Shown here piece by piece: positions 10,104 through 20,994 of a stretch of DNA of 64,000 bases (the first letter of the stretch is position 1; the number at the start of each line of letters is the position of its first letter). Location of the stretch: the NCBI RefSeq assembly GCF_003058055.1, contig NZ_QBTZ01000001.1, forward strand, positions 4,668,001 through 4,732,000, given 5' to 3'. Source of the DNA: Acidovorax sp. 107. Lineage in GTDB: Bacteria; Pseudomonadota; Gammaproteobacteria; Burkholderiales; Burkholderiaceae_C. The translations under genes were made by a program, and so were the position numbers. The notes beneath the pieces are model-generated. The model searched no databases, was not told where the DNA came from, and saw nothing but the letters and a program-made list of their open reading frames with translations.

Positions 10104-10111
<8 letters not shown>
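8972..10111 (-). CDS. wbpE: UDP-2-acetamido-2-deoxy-3-keto-glucuronate aminotransferase, WbpE/WlbC type
   Basis: 379 residues from the ATG at 10111. A 40-residue upstream extension lies inside the neighbouring gene and is rejected. This is a DegT-family aminotransferase starting [19 protein letters not shown], the usual WbpE/WlbC start. It has [36 protein letters not shown] and the PLP lysine in [14 protein letters not shown]. In characterised pathways WbpE aminates C-3 of the keto-uronate made by WbpB, and WbpD then acetylates it. The gene overlaps the wbpD-like gene upstream by 8 bases, and both partners are present, so the assignment rests on sequence style plus context. Confidence 0.9.
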
Positions 10112-12946
<2,835 letters not shown>

Positions 12947-12950
<4 letters not shown>

Positions 12951-14875
12951 GGGCTGATTATTGTTTCTGACCGATAGCCGGGCACGATTTGATTTAACAA
13001 TTGTTTCAAGGTTGCTTCATCGCCACTTTGCGCTGCCTGGTACAGAGGCTGTAGGAGCGCACGTAAATCAGGCCAGGTACGGTGCTCTTCCCTCGCCCGC
13101 AGGATGCGCGGGTGTGCGGTGGGCAAGGGGTTGTCGCCGATGAGTAATTCTTCGTAGAGCTTTTCGCCGGGGCGTAGGCCGGTGAATTCGACGGCGATGT
13201 CTGCGTCTGGGTGTTGCGCGTCGCGTACGGTCAGGCCTGATAGTGCAACCATACGCCGAGCCAGCTCCAGGATGCGGATCGGCTCGCCCATATCGAGCAG
13301 AAACAGGTCGCCGCTTTCGGCCATGGCGCCGGCCTGTAGGACAAGCTGGGCGGCCTCTGGGATGGTCATGAAATAGCGTGTGACATCTGGGTGCGTGACC
13401 GTGACGGGGCCACCCGCTGCGATTTGGCGTCGGAACAATGGAATCACGCTGCCGCTCGAACCCAGCACGTTCCCGAACCGAACCATGGAAAAGCAGGTGG
13501 GACATTGCCACTGTCCGTTGCTCAGGTGCTCTTCCTCAAAGGGCGGTTGACGGCTAGCCGCAATAGCCTGCAGAACCAACTCAGCAACACGCTTGCTTGC
13601 TCCCATGACGTTGGTGGGGCGAACAGCTTTGTCGGTGGAGACGAGTACGAAGTGAAGTGTGCCGCTCTCCAGAGCCATCTGGACCATGTTGAGCGTGCCA
13701 AAAATATTGTTCAGAACGCCCGCGCCTGCGTTGATCTCGACCATGGGTACATGCTTGTACGCAGCTGCGTGATAGATGGCGTAAGGGCGGTGTAGCCGGC
13801 AGATGTCGGCCATGCGGACGGAATCCACCACACTTGCCAGCAGCGGCAGTAGTTCACACCGAAGTTGACCCTGGTCGCGCAACGTCTGAAGTTCCTGGTG
13901 GATGAGGTACAGCGCGTGTTCGCTGTGGTCCACCAGCAGTAGGTGAGATGGACCTTCGTGGATGATCTGGCGGCATAGTTCACTTCCTATGCTTCCCCCG
14001 GCTCCAGTGACCAGAATCACTTTATCTTTTAGGTTGCGGCTCAACAGCTCGGGGTTGGCTGCCACAGGTTCACGGCCCAGCAGGTCTTCAATATCCAAGT
14101 CTTGAAAGTCTGTGACGGTGACTTTTCCGCTGGCGAGGTCTGTCAGGCCTGGCAGCGTACGTATCCGCACAGGCAAATCGCGCAGGCTTTGGATGATTTC
14201 GCGGCGGCGTTGGCGAGAAGCACTGGGCAACGCCAACAATACGTCGGTGATACCGAATCGATCAACGATTGTCGGTAGCTCTTTCGGTGCGTATACCCGG
14301 GTGCCGTTGATACTGCGCCCGGCCTTAGCAGGGTCGTCGTCGACGAAGCCCTGGAGTTGGTATTGGTGTACGCCACCAAGCCCCGCTGCAGTTTGGGCTC
14401 CTGCACTCCCTGCGCCATAGATCAGTAAGCTGCTGGACGCTTTGCCTGGTCTTCCCTTGAGCCAAAGCCAGCCAAGCGCGCGGCTGGCGCCGACCAATAG
14501 CAAGAAGATGAGTGGCTGTAGGATACCTACGCTACGTGGAACACCTTCCCACTGCACGTTCAAGAGGATGGCCAGCAGCATTGCGCCGTAGATGGCCACC
14601 GCTCTGCCCGTGGTAATGAGTGCGGTGATCCCGGTGTACCGAAAGATTGCGCGGTAGAGTCCTTGATTCACAAGAACGGGGAACGCCAGGGCGGGTGCCA
14701 GGGCGTACGCAATCCACTGTAGTCCCTCGGGCCAATGCAATGTGTCAAGCCGCAAACTGAAGGCAAGCCACATGGCAAACACGCCCATGACCGCGTCCAT
14801 TGCAGCTACAAACAGCCGCTTGGCTGGGCGTGGCCACTCAAGAATATGACTCAGCAGATACGGGCCTGGGTTCAT
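12947..14875 (-). CDS. nucleotide-sugar 4,6-dehydratase of the CapD/WbpM family, membrane-bound
   Basis: 642 residues. Four N-terminal membrane helices (about residues 20-120) precede a CoA-binding-like Rossmann domain (LLIYGAGSAGAQTAAGLGG) and an SDR domain (KVILVTGAGGSIGSELCRQI). The latter has the CapD/WbpM-type STDKAVRPTNVMGASKRVAE, where Met replaces the usual catalytic Tyr. This family converts UDP-GlcNAc to the 4-keto-6-deoxy sugar at the inner membrane. An unusual stretch with two cysteines (EEEHLSNGQWQCPTC) sits between the catalytic helix and MVRFGNVLGSSGS. It is the first clear polysaccharide gene of the operon, 4 bases downstream of the LON-domain gene, and overlaps the dehydrogenase gene by 4 bases. 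Confidence 0.92.
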
Positions 14876-14879
14876 CGAT

Positions 14880-15518
14880 TTACTGGGGCGCTATCCCTGT
14901 CCGCTCCAACACATCCCCCACCAACTCCAAGCGCACCAGCGGATTGTCCAGCTCCATCAGCCGTTGTTTCAGCTCCAGCGGCACAGGCAGTAGTTCGCAC
15001 CATCGGTTCGCCACCCAGCCGCAATCATCCAGTTGCGCCGCAGTGGGGGTCAGCAGGTGGGGCATGTCCGGGTCGCGCAATTGCAGTGTGTGCAAAACCT
15101 GCGCCAAAGCGGTGGATGCCTTCTTGAGATCGTCAGGAACCGGTATCGGCAGATCTTTTTCGATGTGGCCTACATCGGCAATCCACAGGCCGTGTGGCAG
15201 GTAGTGGCGCTGGGTGATACGGAAGCGCTGGCTGCCTCGGCACAACAGCGTGATCAGACCAGGCTGGGGGGTGTCGATCTGCTCGATCACGGCCAGGGTG
15301 CCGACGTCATTGAAACGTTCCTCCGGAGCGCCGGCCTGGCGCACTTCCTGGCCGTGCGTGAGGGCGACCACGCCGAAGGGGGCTCCAGCCTGGTGGCACT
15401 TGCGCACCATGTCCAGGTAACGCACCTCAAATACCCGCAGTGCCAGCACTCCGTCAGGGAACAGAACGGAGCCCAGGGGGAAAAGCGGCAGAGACGACAA
15501 GGTAAGGGGTGGGGTCAT
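14880..15518 (-). CDS. LON peptidase substrate-binding domain protein
   Basis: 212 residues from the ATG at 15518. An upstream extension to 15599 would overlap the divergent YggT start and is rejected. The N-terminus LSSLPLFPLGSVLFPDGVLA and the following LRVFEVRYLDMV are the hallmark of the N-terminal (substrate-recognition) domain of Lon proteases. The ATPase and protease domains are absent, as is normal for this stand-alone family. Function is poorly defined. Only 4 bases separate its stop from the CapD-like gene start, so the polysaccharide operon may be read from this gene's promoter in the short divergent gap to YggT. Confidence 0.88.
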   Translation of the reverse strand: MTPPLTLSSLPLFPLGSVLFPDGVLALRVFEVRYLDMVRKCHQAGAPFGVVALTHGQEVRQAGAPEERFNDVGTLAVIEQIDTPQPGLITLLCRGSQRFRITQRHYLPHGLWIADVGHIEKDLPIPVPDDLKKASTALAQVLHTLQLRDPDMPHLLTPTAAQLDDCGWVANRWCELLPVPLELKQRLMELDNPLVRLELVGDVLERTGIAPQ

Positions 15519-15597
15519 GGACGCGTGAATGCCTTCGCCCGCTATCATCCCATGACACTGTCGGCTTTTGCTGCGCCCCACTGCTTTTGTCTCATCC

Positions 15598-16149
15598 ATG
15601 CTCTATCAGATCGCCTCTTTCCTGCTTGATGTTGTTGGCGGCTTGCTGACCGGGGCCTGCCTCTTGCGGCTGTACATGCAGTGGCAACGGGTGCCGTTTT
15701 CCAACCCCGTCGGTGGGTTGGTGTTTGCGTTGACCGACTGGTTGATCATGCCGCTGCGCCGGGTGATACCTCCCGTGGGGCGTTGGGATGTGTCCAGCCT
15801 GGTGGCAGCGATGCTGGTCCAGCTGGTGCAGTACGCGTTGTTGACGTTGCTGCTGGGAGCTGGCTCGGCGTGGGCATGGTTACCCTGGCTGGCCTTGTTC
15901 GGGCTGCTGCGCGTGGCGGTCTCGGGGCTGATCGGCCTGTTGATCGTCTATGCGGTCCTGTCCTGGATACAAGGCGGTCGTTCGCCCCTGGCCGATGTGA
16001 TTGCGCGCTTGTGCGAGCCAGTGTTGCGACCATTTCGCCGGGTGATTCCGCTGATGGGTGGCTTTGATCTGTCACCCTTGGTGGCGCTGGTGGTGCTGCA
16101 GGTCGCGATGATCGTTTTGGGCCATTTGCAGGCCAGTGTGATGCGTTGA
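15598..16149 (+). CDS. YggT family integral membrane protein
   Basis: 183 residues from the ATG at 15598. There are two copies of the YggT domain. Each has a hydrophobic segment (IASFLLDVVGGLLTGACLLR; LLIVYAVLSWIQGG) followed by the conserved basic motif ADVIARLCEPVLRPFRRVIP, or its first-copy equivalent LVFALTDWLIMPLRRVIPPV. About four to five membrane helices are predicted. YggT proteins are linked to osmotic tolerance and cell-division or protein-complex roles in the inner membrane, but no biochemical activity is firmly known. The gene is divergent from the LON-domain gene (79 bases) and convergent with accD. Confidence 0.92.
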   Translation: MLYQIASFLLDVVGGLLTGACLLRLYMQWQRVPFSNPVGGLVFALTDWLIMPLRRVIPPVGRWDVSSLVAAMLVQLVQYALLTLLLGAGSAWAWLPWLALFGLLRVAVSGLIGLLIVYAVLSWIQGGRSPLADVIARLCEPVLRPFRRVIPLMGGFDLSPLVALVVLQVAMIVLGHLQASVMR

Positions 16150-16232
16150 AGCACCAAAAGGCCTGATGTGCTAGTCGTGCATGTCTTGTTTGCTATTGAA
16201 AATATAGCATTGGCGGGCGGATGGTAGGCCCG

Positions 16233-16258
16233 ACCCAGTCCCCTCGCGAGGACTGGGT
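16233..16258. terminator. hairpin between convergent yggT and accD genes
   Basis: Nine-base arms ACCCAGTCC and GGACTGGGT with an 8-base loop, lying between the two convergent 3' ends. There is no strong T-run on either side, so termination efficiency is uncertain. Just upstream (about 16191-16207) a GCTAT-ATAGC pair resembles a decayed copy of the dispersed repeat described elsewhere in this window. Confidence 0.5.
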
Positions 16259-16263
16259 GTTGT

Positions 16264-17136
16264 TCACATCACCGCATCGGCGGGCAGTCGCTGCAGCATG
16301 GCCAAGCTGCTGGCCACGGTGTTGCGCAGTTCACGGCGGTCGCAGATGAAGTCCACGGCGCCCTTGGTCTGCAGGAATTCGGCGCGCTGAAAGCCCTCGG
16401 GCAGGGTCACACGCACGGTGGATTCGATCACTCGGGGGCCGGCAAAGCCAATCAGGGCCTTGGGCTCGGCAATCACGATGTCGCCCACAAAGGCAAAGCC
16501 AGCGCTCACGCCGCCCATGGTCGGGTCGGTCAGCACGCTGATGTAGGGCAGGCCCTTCTTGGCCAGGCGGGTGAGGGCCGCGTTGGTCTTGGCCATCTGC
16601 ATGAGCGACAGCAGGCCTTCTTGCATGCGCGCGCCGCCGGTGGCGGTGAAGCAGATGAAGGGTACTTTTTGCTCGATGGCGGTTTCCACGCCGCGCACGA
16701 AGCGCTCGCCCACCACGGACCCCATGGAGCCGCCCATGAAGTCGAACTCGAAGCAGGCGGCGACCACGTTGATGCTCTTGACGGCACCGCCCATCACGAT
16801 GAGGGCGTCGGTCTCGCCGGTGTTCTCCAGGGCTTCCTTCAGGCGCTCGGGGTACTTGCGGCTGTCCTTGAACTTGAGGGCGTCCACGGGCAGCACTTCC
16901 TGGCCGATTTCATAGCGGCCTTCGGCGTCCAGAAACGCATCCAGGCGCGCACGGGCGCCGATGCGGTGGTGGTGGCTGCAGTGGGGGCAGACGTTCTGGT
17001 TCTGTTCCAGATCGGCCTTGTAGAGCACCGTTTCGCAGCTCGGGCACTTGATCCACAGGCCTTCGGGCACCTGGCGGCGCTCGGTGGGGTCGGTTTGCTG
17101 GATTTTGGCGGGCAGAAGTTTCTCGAGCCAGGACAT
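16264..17136 (-). CDS. accD: acetyl-CoA carboxylase carboxyltransferase subunit beta
   Basis: 290 residues from the ATG at 17136, preceded by a good ribosome-binding site (AGGAGA). A longer frame to 17244 is rejected. The N-terminus [12 protein letters not shown] is followed by the zinc ribbon with cysteines at about 31, 34, 50 and 53 (CPSC and CPHC). The carboxyltransferase core contains [20 protein letters not shown] and [14 protein letters not shown]. With AccA it transfers carboxyl from biotin carboxyl carrier protein to acetyl-CoA, making malonyl-CoA for fatty-acid synthesis. It follows trpA by 115 bases in the fimV-truA-trpFBA-accD order. No folC gene follows it here. Confidence 0.97.
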   Translation of the reverse strand: MSWLEKLLPAKIQQTDPTERRQVPEGLWIKCPSCETVLYKADLEQNQNVCPHCSHHHRIGARARLDAFLDAEGRYEIGQEVLPVDALKFKDSRKYPERLKEALENTGETDALIVMGGAVKSINVVAACFEFDFMGGSMGSVVGERFVRGVETAIEQKVPFICFTATGGARMQEGLLSLMQMAKTNAALTRLAKKGLPYISVLTDPTMGGVSAGFAFVGDIVIAEPKALIGFAGPRVIESTVRVTLPEGFQRAEFLQTKGAVDFICDRRELRNTVASSLAMLQRLPADAVM

Positions 17137-17251
17137 GGTGTTCTCCTCTTCATTGGCGCGACCTGTTGCAAAGCCCGTGGGCACTTGCGGGGCAGGCCGG
17201 GTGTGAATCTGTCGGCGCACCCCGCAGGATGCGCCGGGCTGCATTATGCGA

Positions 17252-18061
17252 CTAGGCGTCCAGGGCCTTGCGGATGCCGCGCAGGAAGTCGATGGTCAGG
17301 GGCACCACCTTGGCGTGCTCCTGGTCTTCAATCAACTGGATGATGCGGCTGCCGATGACCACGGCGTCGGCCACCTTGCCGATGGCCTGGGCGGTGGCTG
17401 CGTCGCGGATGCCGAAGCCCACACCCACGGGAATGGTCACATGCTGTCGGATGCGGGGCAGCATCTGCTCCACGGCCGCCGTGTCCAGCGCGCCTGAGCC
17501 GGTCACGCCCTTGAGCGACACGTAGTACACATAGCCGCTGGCCACACGCGCTACCTGGGCCATGCGCTCGTCCGTGCTGGTGGGAGCCAGCAGGAAGATC
17601 AGGTCCATGTCATGCGCGCGCAGGCTAGCAGCAAAGGCTTCGCATTCTTCGGGCGGATAGTCCACGATGAGCACGCCGTCCACGCCCGCTGCCGCGGAGT
17701 CGCGCACAAACGCGGCGTCACCGTGCTTCTGGTCGTAGCGTTCCACGGGGTTGGCATAGCCCATCAGCACCACGGGCGTGGTGTTGTTGCGCTTGCGGAA
17801 CTCGCGCACATGGTCCAGCACTTGAACCATGCCAATGCCCAGGCTGAGGGCCTTTTCGCCCGCTTTCTGGATCACCGGGCCATCGGCCATGGGGTCGGAA
17901 AATGGCACGCCCAGCTCAATCACGTCGGCACCGGCCTCGACCATGCCATGCATGAGCGCGGGGGTGATGTCAGCGAACGGGAAACCGGCGGTCACATAAG
18001 GAATCAGCGCCTTACGGCCCTGCGCCTGCAGGGCAGAGAAGGTGGATGCGATACGGCTCAT
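17252..18061 (-). CDS. trpA: tryptophan synthase subunit alpha
   Basis: 269 residues, normal length. Shows the TIM-barrel signatures of Trp[16 protein letters not shown], the catalytic glutamate in [19 protein letters not shown], and the catalytic aspartate region [27 protein letters not shown] and [10 protein letters not shown] form the phosphate-binding loops. It splits indole-3-glycerol phosphate to indole and glyceraldehyde 3-phosphate, and indole is channelled to TrpB. The ATG follows the trpB stop directly with no spacer, so coupled translation with its partner subunit is expected. Confidence 0.97.
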   Translation of the reverse strand: MSRIASTFSALQAQGRKALIPYVTAGFPFADITPALMHGMVEAGADVIELGVPFSDPMADGPVIQKAGEKALSLGIGMVQVLDHVREFRKRNNTTPVVLMGYANPVERYDQKHGDAAFVRDSAAAGVDGVLIVDYPPEECEAFAASLRAHDMDLIFLLAPTSTDERMAQVARVASGYVYYVSLKGVTGSGALDTAAVEQMLPRIRQHVTIPVGVGFGIRDAATAQAIGKVADAVVIGSRIIQLIEDQEHAKVVPLTIDFLRGIRKALDA

Positions 18062-19345
18062 TTATTTCACCACCTTGATGGGTTGCTCGCCGCCCTTGAC
18101 AGACTGCCCCTGGCAGCTGGGTCGGCAGTAAAAGTCGGCGCCGCTCAGATCGGCCACGGTGCCGATGTCCTTGTCGCCCCGGCCCGAGAGGTTGACCAGG
18201 ATCGACTGGTCTGGGCGCATGGTTTTGGCCAGCTTCATGGCGTAGGCCATGGCATGGCTGGATTCGAGTGCGGGGATGATGCCCTCGGTGCGACACAGGT
18301 AGTGGAAGGCTTCCAGCGCCTCCTGGTCGGTGATGCCGACGTATTCGGCGCGGCCAATCTCCTGCAACCAGGCGTGCTCCGGGCCCACCCCGGGATAGTC
18401 CAGGCCCGCGCTGATGCTGTGGGTTTCGGTGATCTGGCCGTTGTCATCCTGCAGGATGAAGGTGCGGTTGCCATGCAGCACGCCCGCGCTGCCTTTCTGC
18501 AGCGATGCCGAGTGCTTGCCCGACTCCAGGCCTTCGCCTGCGGCTTCGACGCCGATGAGGCGCGTTTTCTCGAACGGGATGTAGGGGTGGAAGATGCCCA
18601 TGGCGTTGCTGCCACCGCCCACGCAGGCAATCACGGCGTCAGGCTGATTGCCCAGCACCTTTTGCTCGGCCAGCATGGCAGGCATCTGCTCGATGCATTC
18701 CTTACCGATCACGCTCTGGAAGTCGCGCACCATCATGGGGTAGGGGTGCGGGCCCGCCACCGTGCCGATGATGTAGAAGGTGTTGTCCACATTCGCCACC
18801 CAGTCGCGCATGGCGTCGTTCAGGGCGTCCTTCAGGGTCCTGCTGCCCGATTCCACGGGCACCACGGTAGCACCCAGCAGCTTCATGCGGTACACGTTGG
18901 GGCTTTGACGCTTGACATCCTCGGCGCCCATGTAGACCACGCATTCCAGGCCGTAGCGCGCGCAGATGGTGGCGGTGGCCACGCCGTGCTGGCCGGCGCC
19001 GGTCTCGGCAATCACACGGGGCTTGCCCATGCGCTTGGCCAGCATGGCCTGGCCGATCACGTTATTGATCTTGTGCGCGCCCGTGTGGTTCAGGTCTTCG
19101 CGCTTGAGGTAGATCTGCGCGCCGCCCATTTCGCGGCTGGTGCGCGCTGCGTGGTAGACGGGGGAGGGGCGGCCGACGAAGTGCTTGAGTTCGTAATGGA
19201 ATTCGGCCAAAAACTCAGGGTCATTCTGGTAGCGCGCGTAAGCCTCGCGCAGTTCCTGGATGGCGTGGGTCAGGGTTTCGCTGACGAAGCTGCCGCCATA
19301 CGGGCCGAAATGCCCGGAGGCATCAGGTTGCTGATAGGAATTCAT
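18062..19345 (-). CDS. trpB: tryptophan synthase subunit beta
   Basis: 427 residues from the ATG at 19345. An in-frame extension to 19390 lies in trpF and is unlikely. PLP-dependent beta-replacement enzyme joining indole and serine. Seen: the PLP lysine in [16 protein letters not shown], the substrate glutamate region [16 protein letters not shown], and the phosphate-binding [13 protein letters not shown]. The C-terminus carries a short tail [17 protein letters not shown] with two cysteines beyond the usual end of the domain. The gene overlaps trpF by 23 bases and abuts trpA, so the three enzymes are translated as a coupled set. Confidence 0.97.
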   Translation of the reverse strand: MNSYQQPDASGHFGPYGGSFVSETLTHAIQELREAYARYQNDPEFLAEFHYELKHFVGRPSPVYHAARTSREMGGAQIYLKREDLNHTGAHKINNVIGQAMLAKRMGKPRVIAETGAGQHGVATATICARYGLECVVYMGAEDVKRQSPNVYRMKLLGATVVPVESGSRTLKDALNDAMRDWVANVDNTFYIIGTVAGPHPYPMMVRDFQSVIGKECIEQMPAMLAEQKVLGNQPDAVIACVGGGSNAMGIFHPYIPFEKTRLIGVEAAGEGLESGKHSASLQKGSAGVLHGNRTFILQDDNGQITETHSISAGLDYPGVGPEHAWLQEIGRAEYVGITDQEALEAFHYLCRTEGIIPALESSHAMAYAMKLAKTMRPDQSILVNLSGRGDKDIGTVADLSGADFYCRPSCQGQSVKGGEQPIKVVK

Positions 19346-20123
19346 GGGGGTTCTTTGCAAGTTGGGCATCGGCCGCACGCACGGCGGCAACGAAACGTTG
19401 AATCTTCACGGCGTCCTTGATGCCCTTGATGGGCTTGCCATCAGGGCCATCGGCTTCGACGCCGGAGCTGACATCAACCGCCAGCGAGTAGCCTCGCGGG
19501 CGGACTTGCAAAATGCCATCGGTCACGTTTGCAGGCGTGAGTCCACCAGACAAAACGAGGTGAGAGCTGACGCTTGGTGGAAGGAGTGACCAATGGAATG
19601 CCTTGCCGCCGCCGCCAAAACCTTCGACATGGGCGTCGAGCAGGATGGCCTGGGCGTGAGAGTAATCGTGCGCATATTTTACGAGGTCAAACTGTGCCGC
19701 TCCGTCACCGAGGGGAATTCGGGCGGCGCGCAGGTAGGGGCGCGCGCCTTGGCTGGTGGCGGCGAGGCAGTCCTGGGGTGTCTCATCACCATGAAATTGC
19801 ACGGTGGCGCCGGCAATCATTGTGCTGGCTGCTATCACATTAGGAGTGGACTCGTTCACGAACAGCAGTACGGGCGTGACAAACGGCGGCAGGCGACGGG
19901 CCAACTGTGCGGCCCGCTGGGGGGTGACCGCGCGTGGGCTGGGGGCGTAGAGCACAAAGCCGACCGCGTCGGCGCCTGCAGCCACGGCTGCATCCACGTC
20001 TTCCTCGCGGGTCAGCCCGCAGATCTTGATGCGGGTGCGAACGTTGGCGGACGCCTGCAAAGGGGCGTGGAGGCGTTGGCTGGCAGCGGTGGTGGTGGCG
20101 GTCGGAGCAATGGCCTGGTTCAT
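19323..20123 (-). CDS. trpF: phosphoribosylanthranilate isomerase
   Basis: 266 residues from the ATG at 20123, which overlaps the truA stop by 4 bases (ATGA). A TTG nine bases upstream is the alternative. After about 30 poorly conserved residues the barrel begins with the catalytic cysteine in [41 protein letters not shown] and [12 protein letters not shown] are further TrpF landmarks, and the general-acid aspartate is in [10 protein letters not shown]. It isomerises phosphoribosylanthranilate to CdRP. Between FVNES and the VQFHGDE strand the DNA (19815-19841) resembles the dispersed repeat of this genome and includes a rare ATA codon; see findings. Confidence 0.96.
   Translation of the reverse strand: MNQAIAPTATTTAASQRLHAPLQASANVRTRIKICGLTREEDVDAAVAAGADAVGFVLYAPSPRAVTPQRAAQLARRLPPFVTPVLLFVNESTPNVIAASTMIAGATVQFHGDETPQDCLAATSQGARPYLRAARIPLGDGAAQFDLVKYAHDYSHAQAILLDAHVEGFGGGGKAFHWSLLPPSVSSHLVLSGGLTPANVTDGILQVRPRGYSLAVDVSSGVEADGPDGKPIKGIKDAVKIQRFVAAVRAADAQLAKNPHEFLSAT
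19815..19841 (-). repeat. repeat-like insertion within trpF
   Basis: On the minus strand this reads TGATAGCAGCCAGCACAATG, matching the dispersed repeat TGATAGCTGCTAGCGCAGATG seen at 26527 at most positions. It lies in frame in trpF, encoding roughly NVIAASTMI, and includes ATA and ACA codons unlike the rest of the gene. Single short match, so the assignment is tentative. Confidence 0.45.
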
Positions 20124-20941
20124 GGAAGCCAATCATACGCAGCCGTGCGCTGGGGCAGCCCCCAGACGGCGTCGTAGACGGGCCCTTGAAAGTACAGCCC
20201 GTCCGGTGAGAACGTCGGTGCCGCCACCTTGCGCGACCGGGCGGCGAGCACCTGGGCCATCCACTCAGGAGGCTGCGTGCCCTGACCGATGGCGATCAGG
20301 CAGCCCATGATGTTGCGGATCATGTGGTGCAAGAAGGCGTTGGCTTCGAATTCGAACCGCCAGTAACAGGGGCTCCAGCCCAGCTCCGGGTGCGGGGCGG
20401 TCGCGCCCCGCCGCACGATATCGATGCGGTGCAAGGTCTTGACGGGGGTCTTGGCCTGGCAGGCAGACGCGCGAAACGAGGTGAAGTCGTGCTCGCCCAG
20501 CAGGCAATCGGCCGCTTGCCGCATGGCATCGTGGTCCAGCGGGTGAAACACCCAGCCCACCCGCCCGGCATCTACGCTGGGCCGGACCGGGGACTGCAAC
20601 AGCACATAGGCGTAGCGCCGCGCCACGGCACTGGCGCGCGCGTGAAAGTGGTCGGGTACGGCCTGCGCCCACTGGACCGCAATGTCGGGTGGCAAGAAGG
20701 TATTGGTGCCTCGGACCCAGGACGCGGGGGGGCGATTGAGGGGGGTGTCAAAGTGGACCACCTGCATCAGTCCGTGTACCCCGGCATCGGTACGGCCTGC
20801 GCACAGCGTGCTGACAGGATGCGTAGCAAAGCGGCCCAGGGCCGCTTCGAGTTTGTCCTGTACGGTGTTGCCAGACAGCTGACTTTGCCAGCCACTGTAC
20901 GCCTGGCCGTTGTAGCTGACACCCAGCGCCACCCGGGTCAT
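20120..20941 (-). CDS. truA: tRNA pseudouridine(38-40) synthase
   Basis: 273 residues from the ATG at 20941, where family similarity begins (MTRVALGVSYNGQAYSGWQ). A start at 20995, overlapping the fimV stop as TGATG, would add 18 Pro/Ser-rich residues and cannot be excluded. The catalytic aspartate is in LCAGRTDAGVHGLMQVVHFD; other TruA motifs are FLPPDIAVQWAQAVPDHFHARASA and FEANAFLHHMIRNIMG. The enzyme isomerises uridines 38-40 in the anticodon arm of many tRNAs. Position between fimV and trpF is the standard order in beta- and gammaproteobacteria. Confidence 0.95.
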   Translation of the reverse strand: MTRVALGVSYNGQAYSGWQSQLSGNTVQDKLEAALGRFATHPVSTLCAGRTDAGVHGLMQVVHFDTPLNRPPASWVRGTNTFLPPDIAVQWAQAVPDHFHARASAVARRYAYVLLQSPVRPSVDAGRVGWVFHPLDHDAMRQAADCLLGEHDFTSFRASACQAKTPVKTLHRIDIVRRGATAPHPELGWSPCYWRFEFEANAFLHHMIRNIMGCLIAIGQGTQPPEWMAQVLAARSRKVAAPTFSPDGLYFQGPVYDAVWGLPQRTAAYDWLP

Positions 20942-20994
20942 GGGGTGGCCTGGAGAAGTGCTGGGGGCTGGATCAGCGCCAGAACTGGGCGGCA

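Noticed and set aside
17612..19420. 602-residue open frame opposite trpA and trpB
   Set aside because: Runs across two genuine coupled genes in antisense; composition typical of a shadow.
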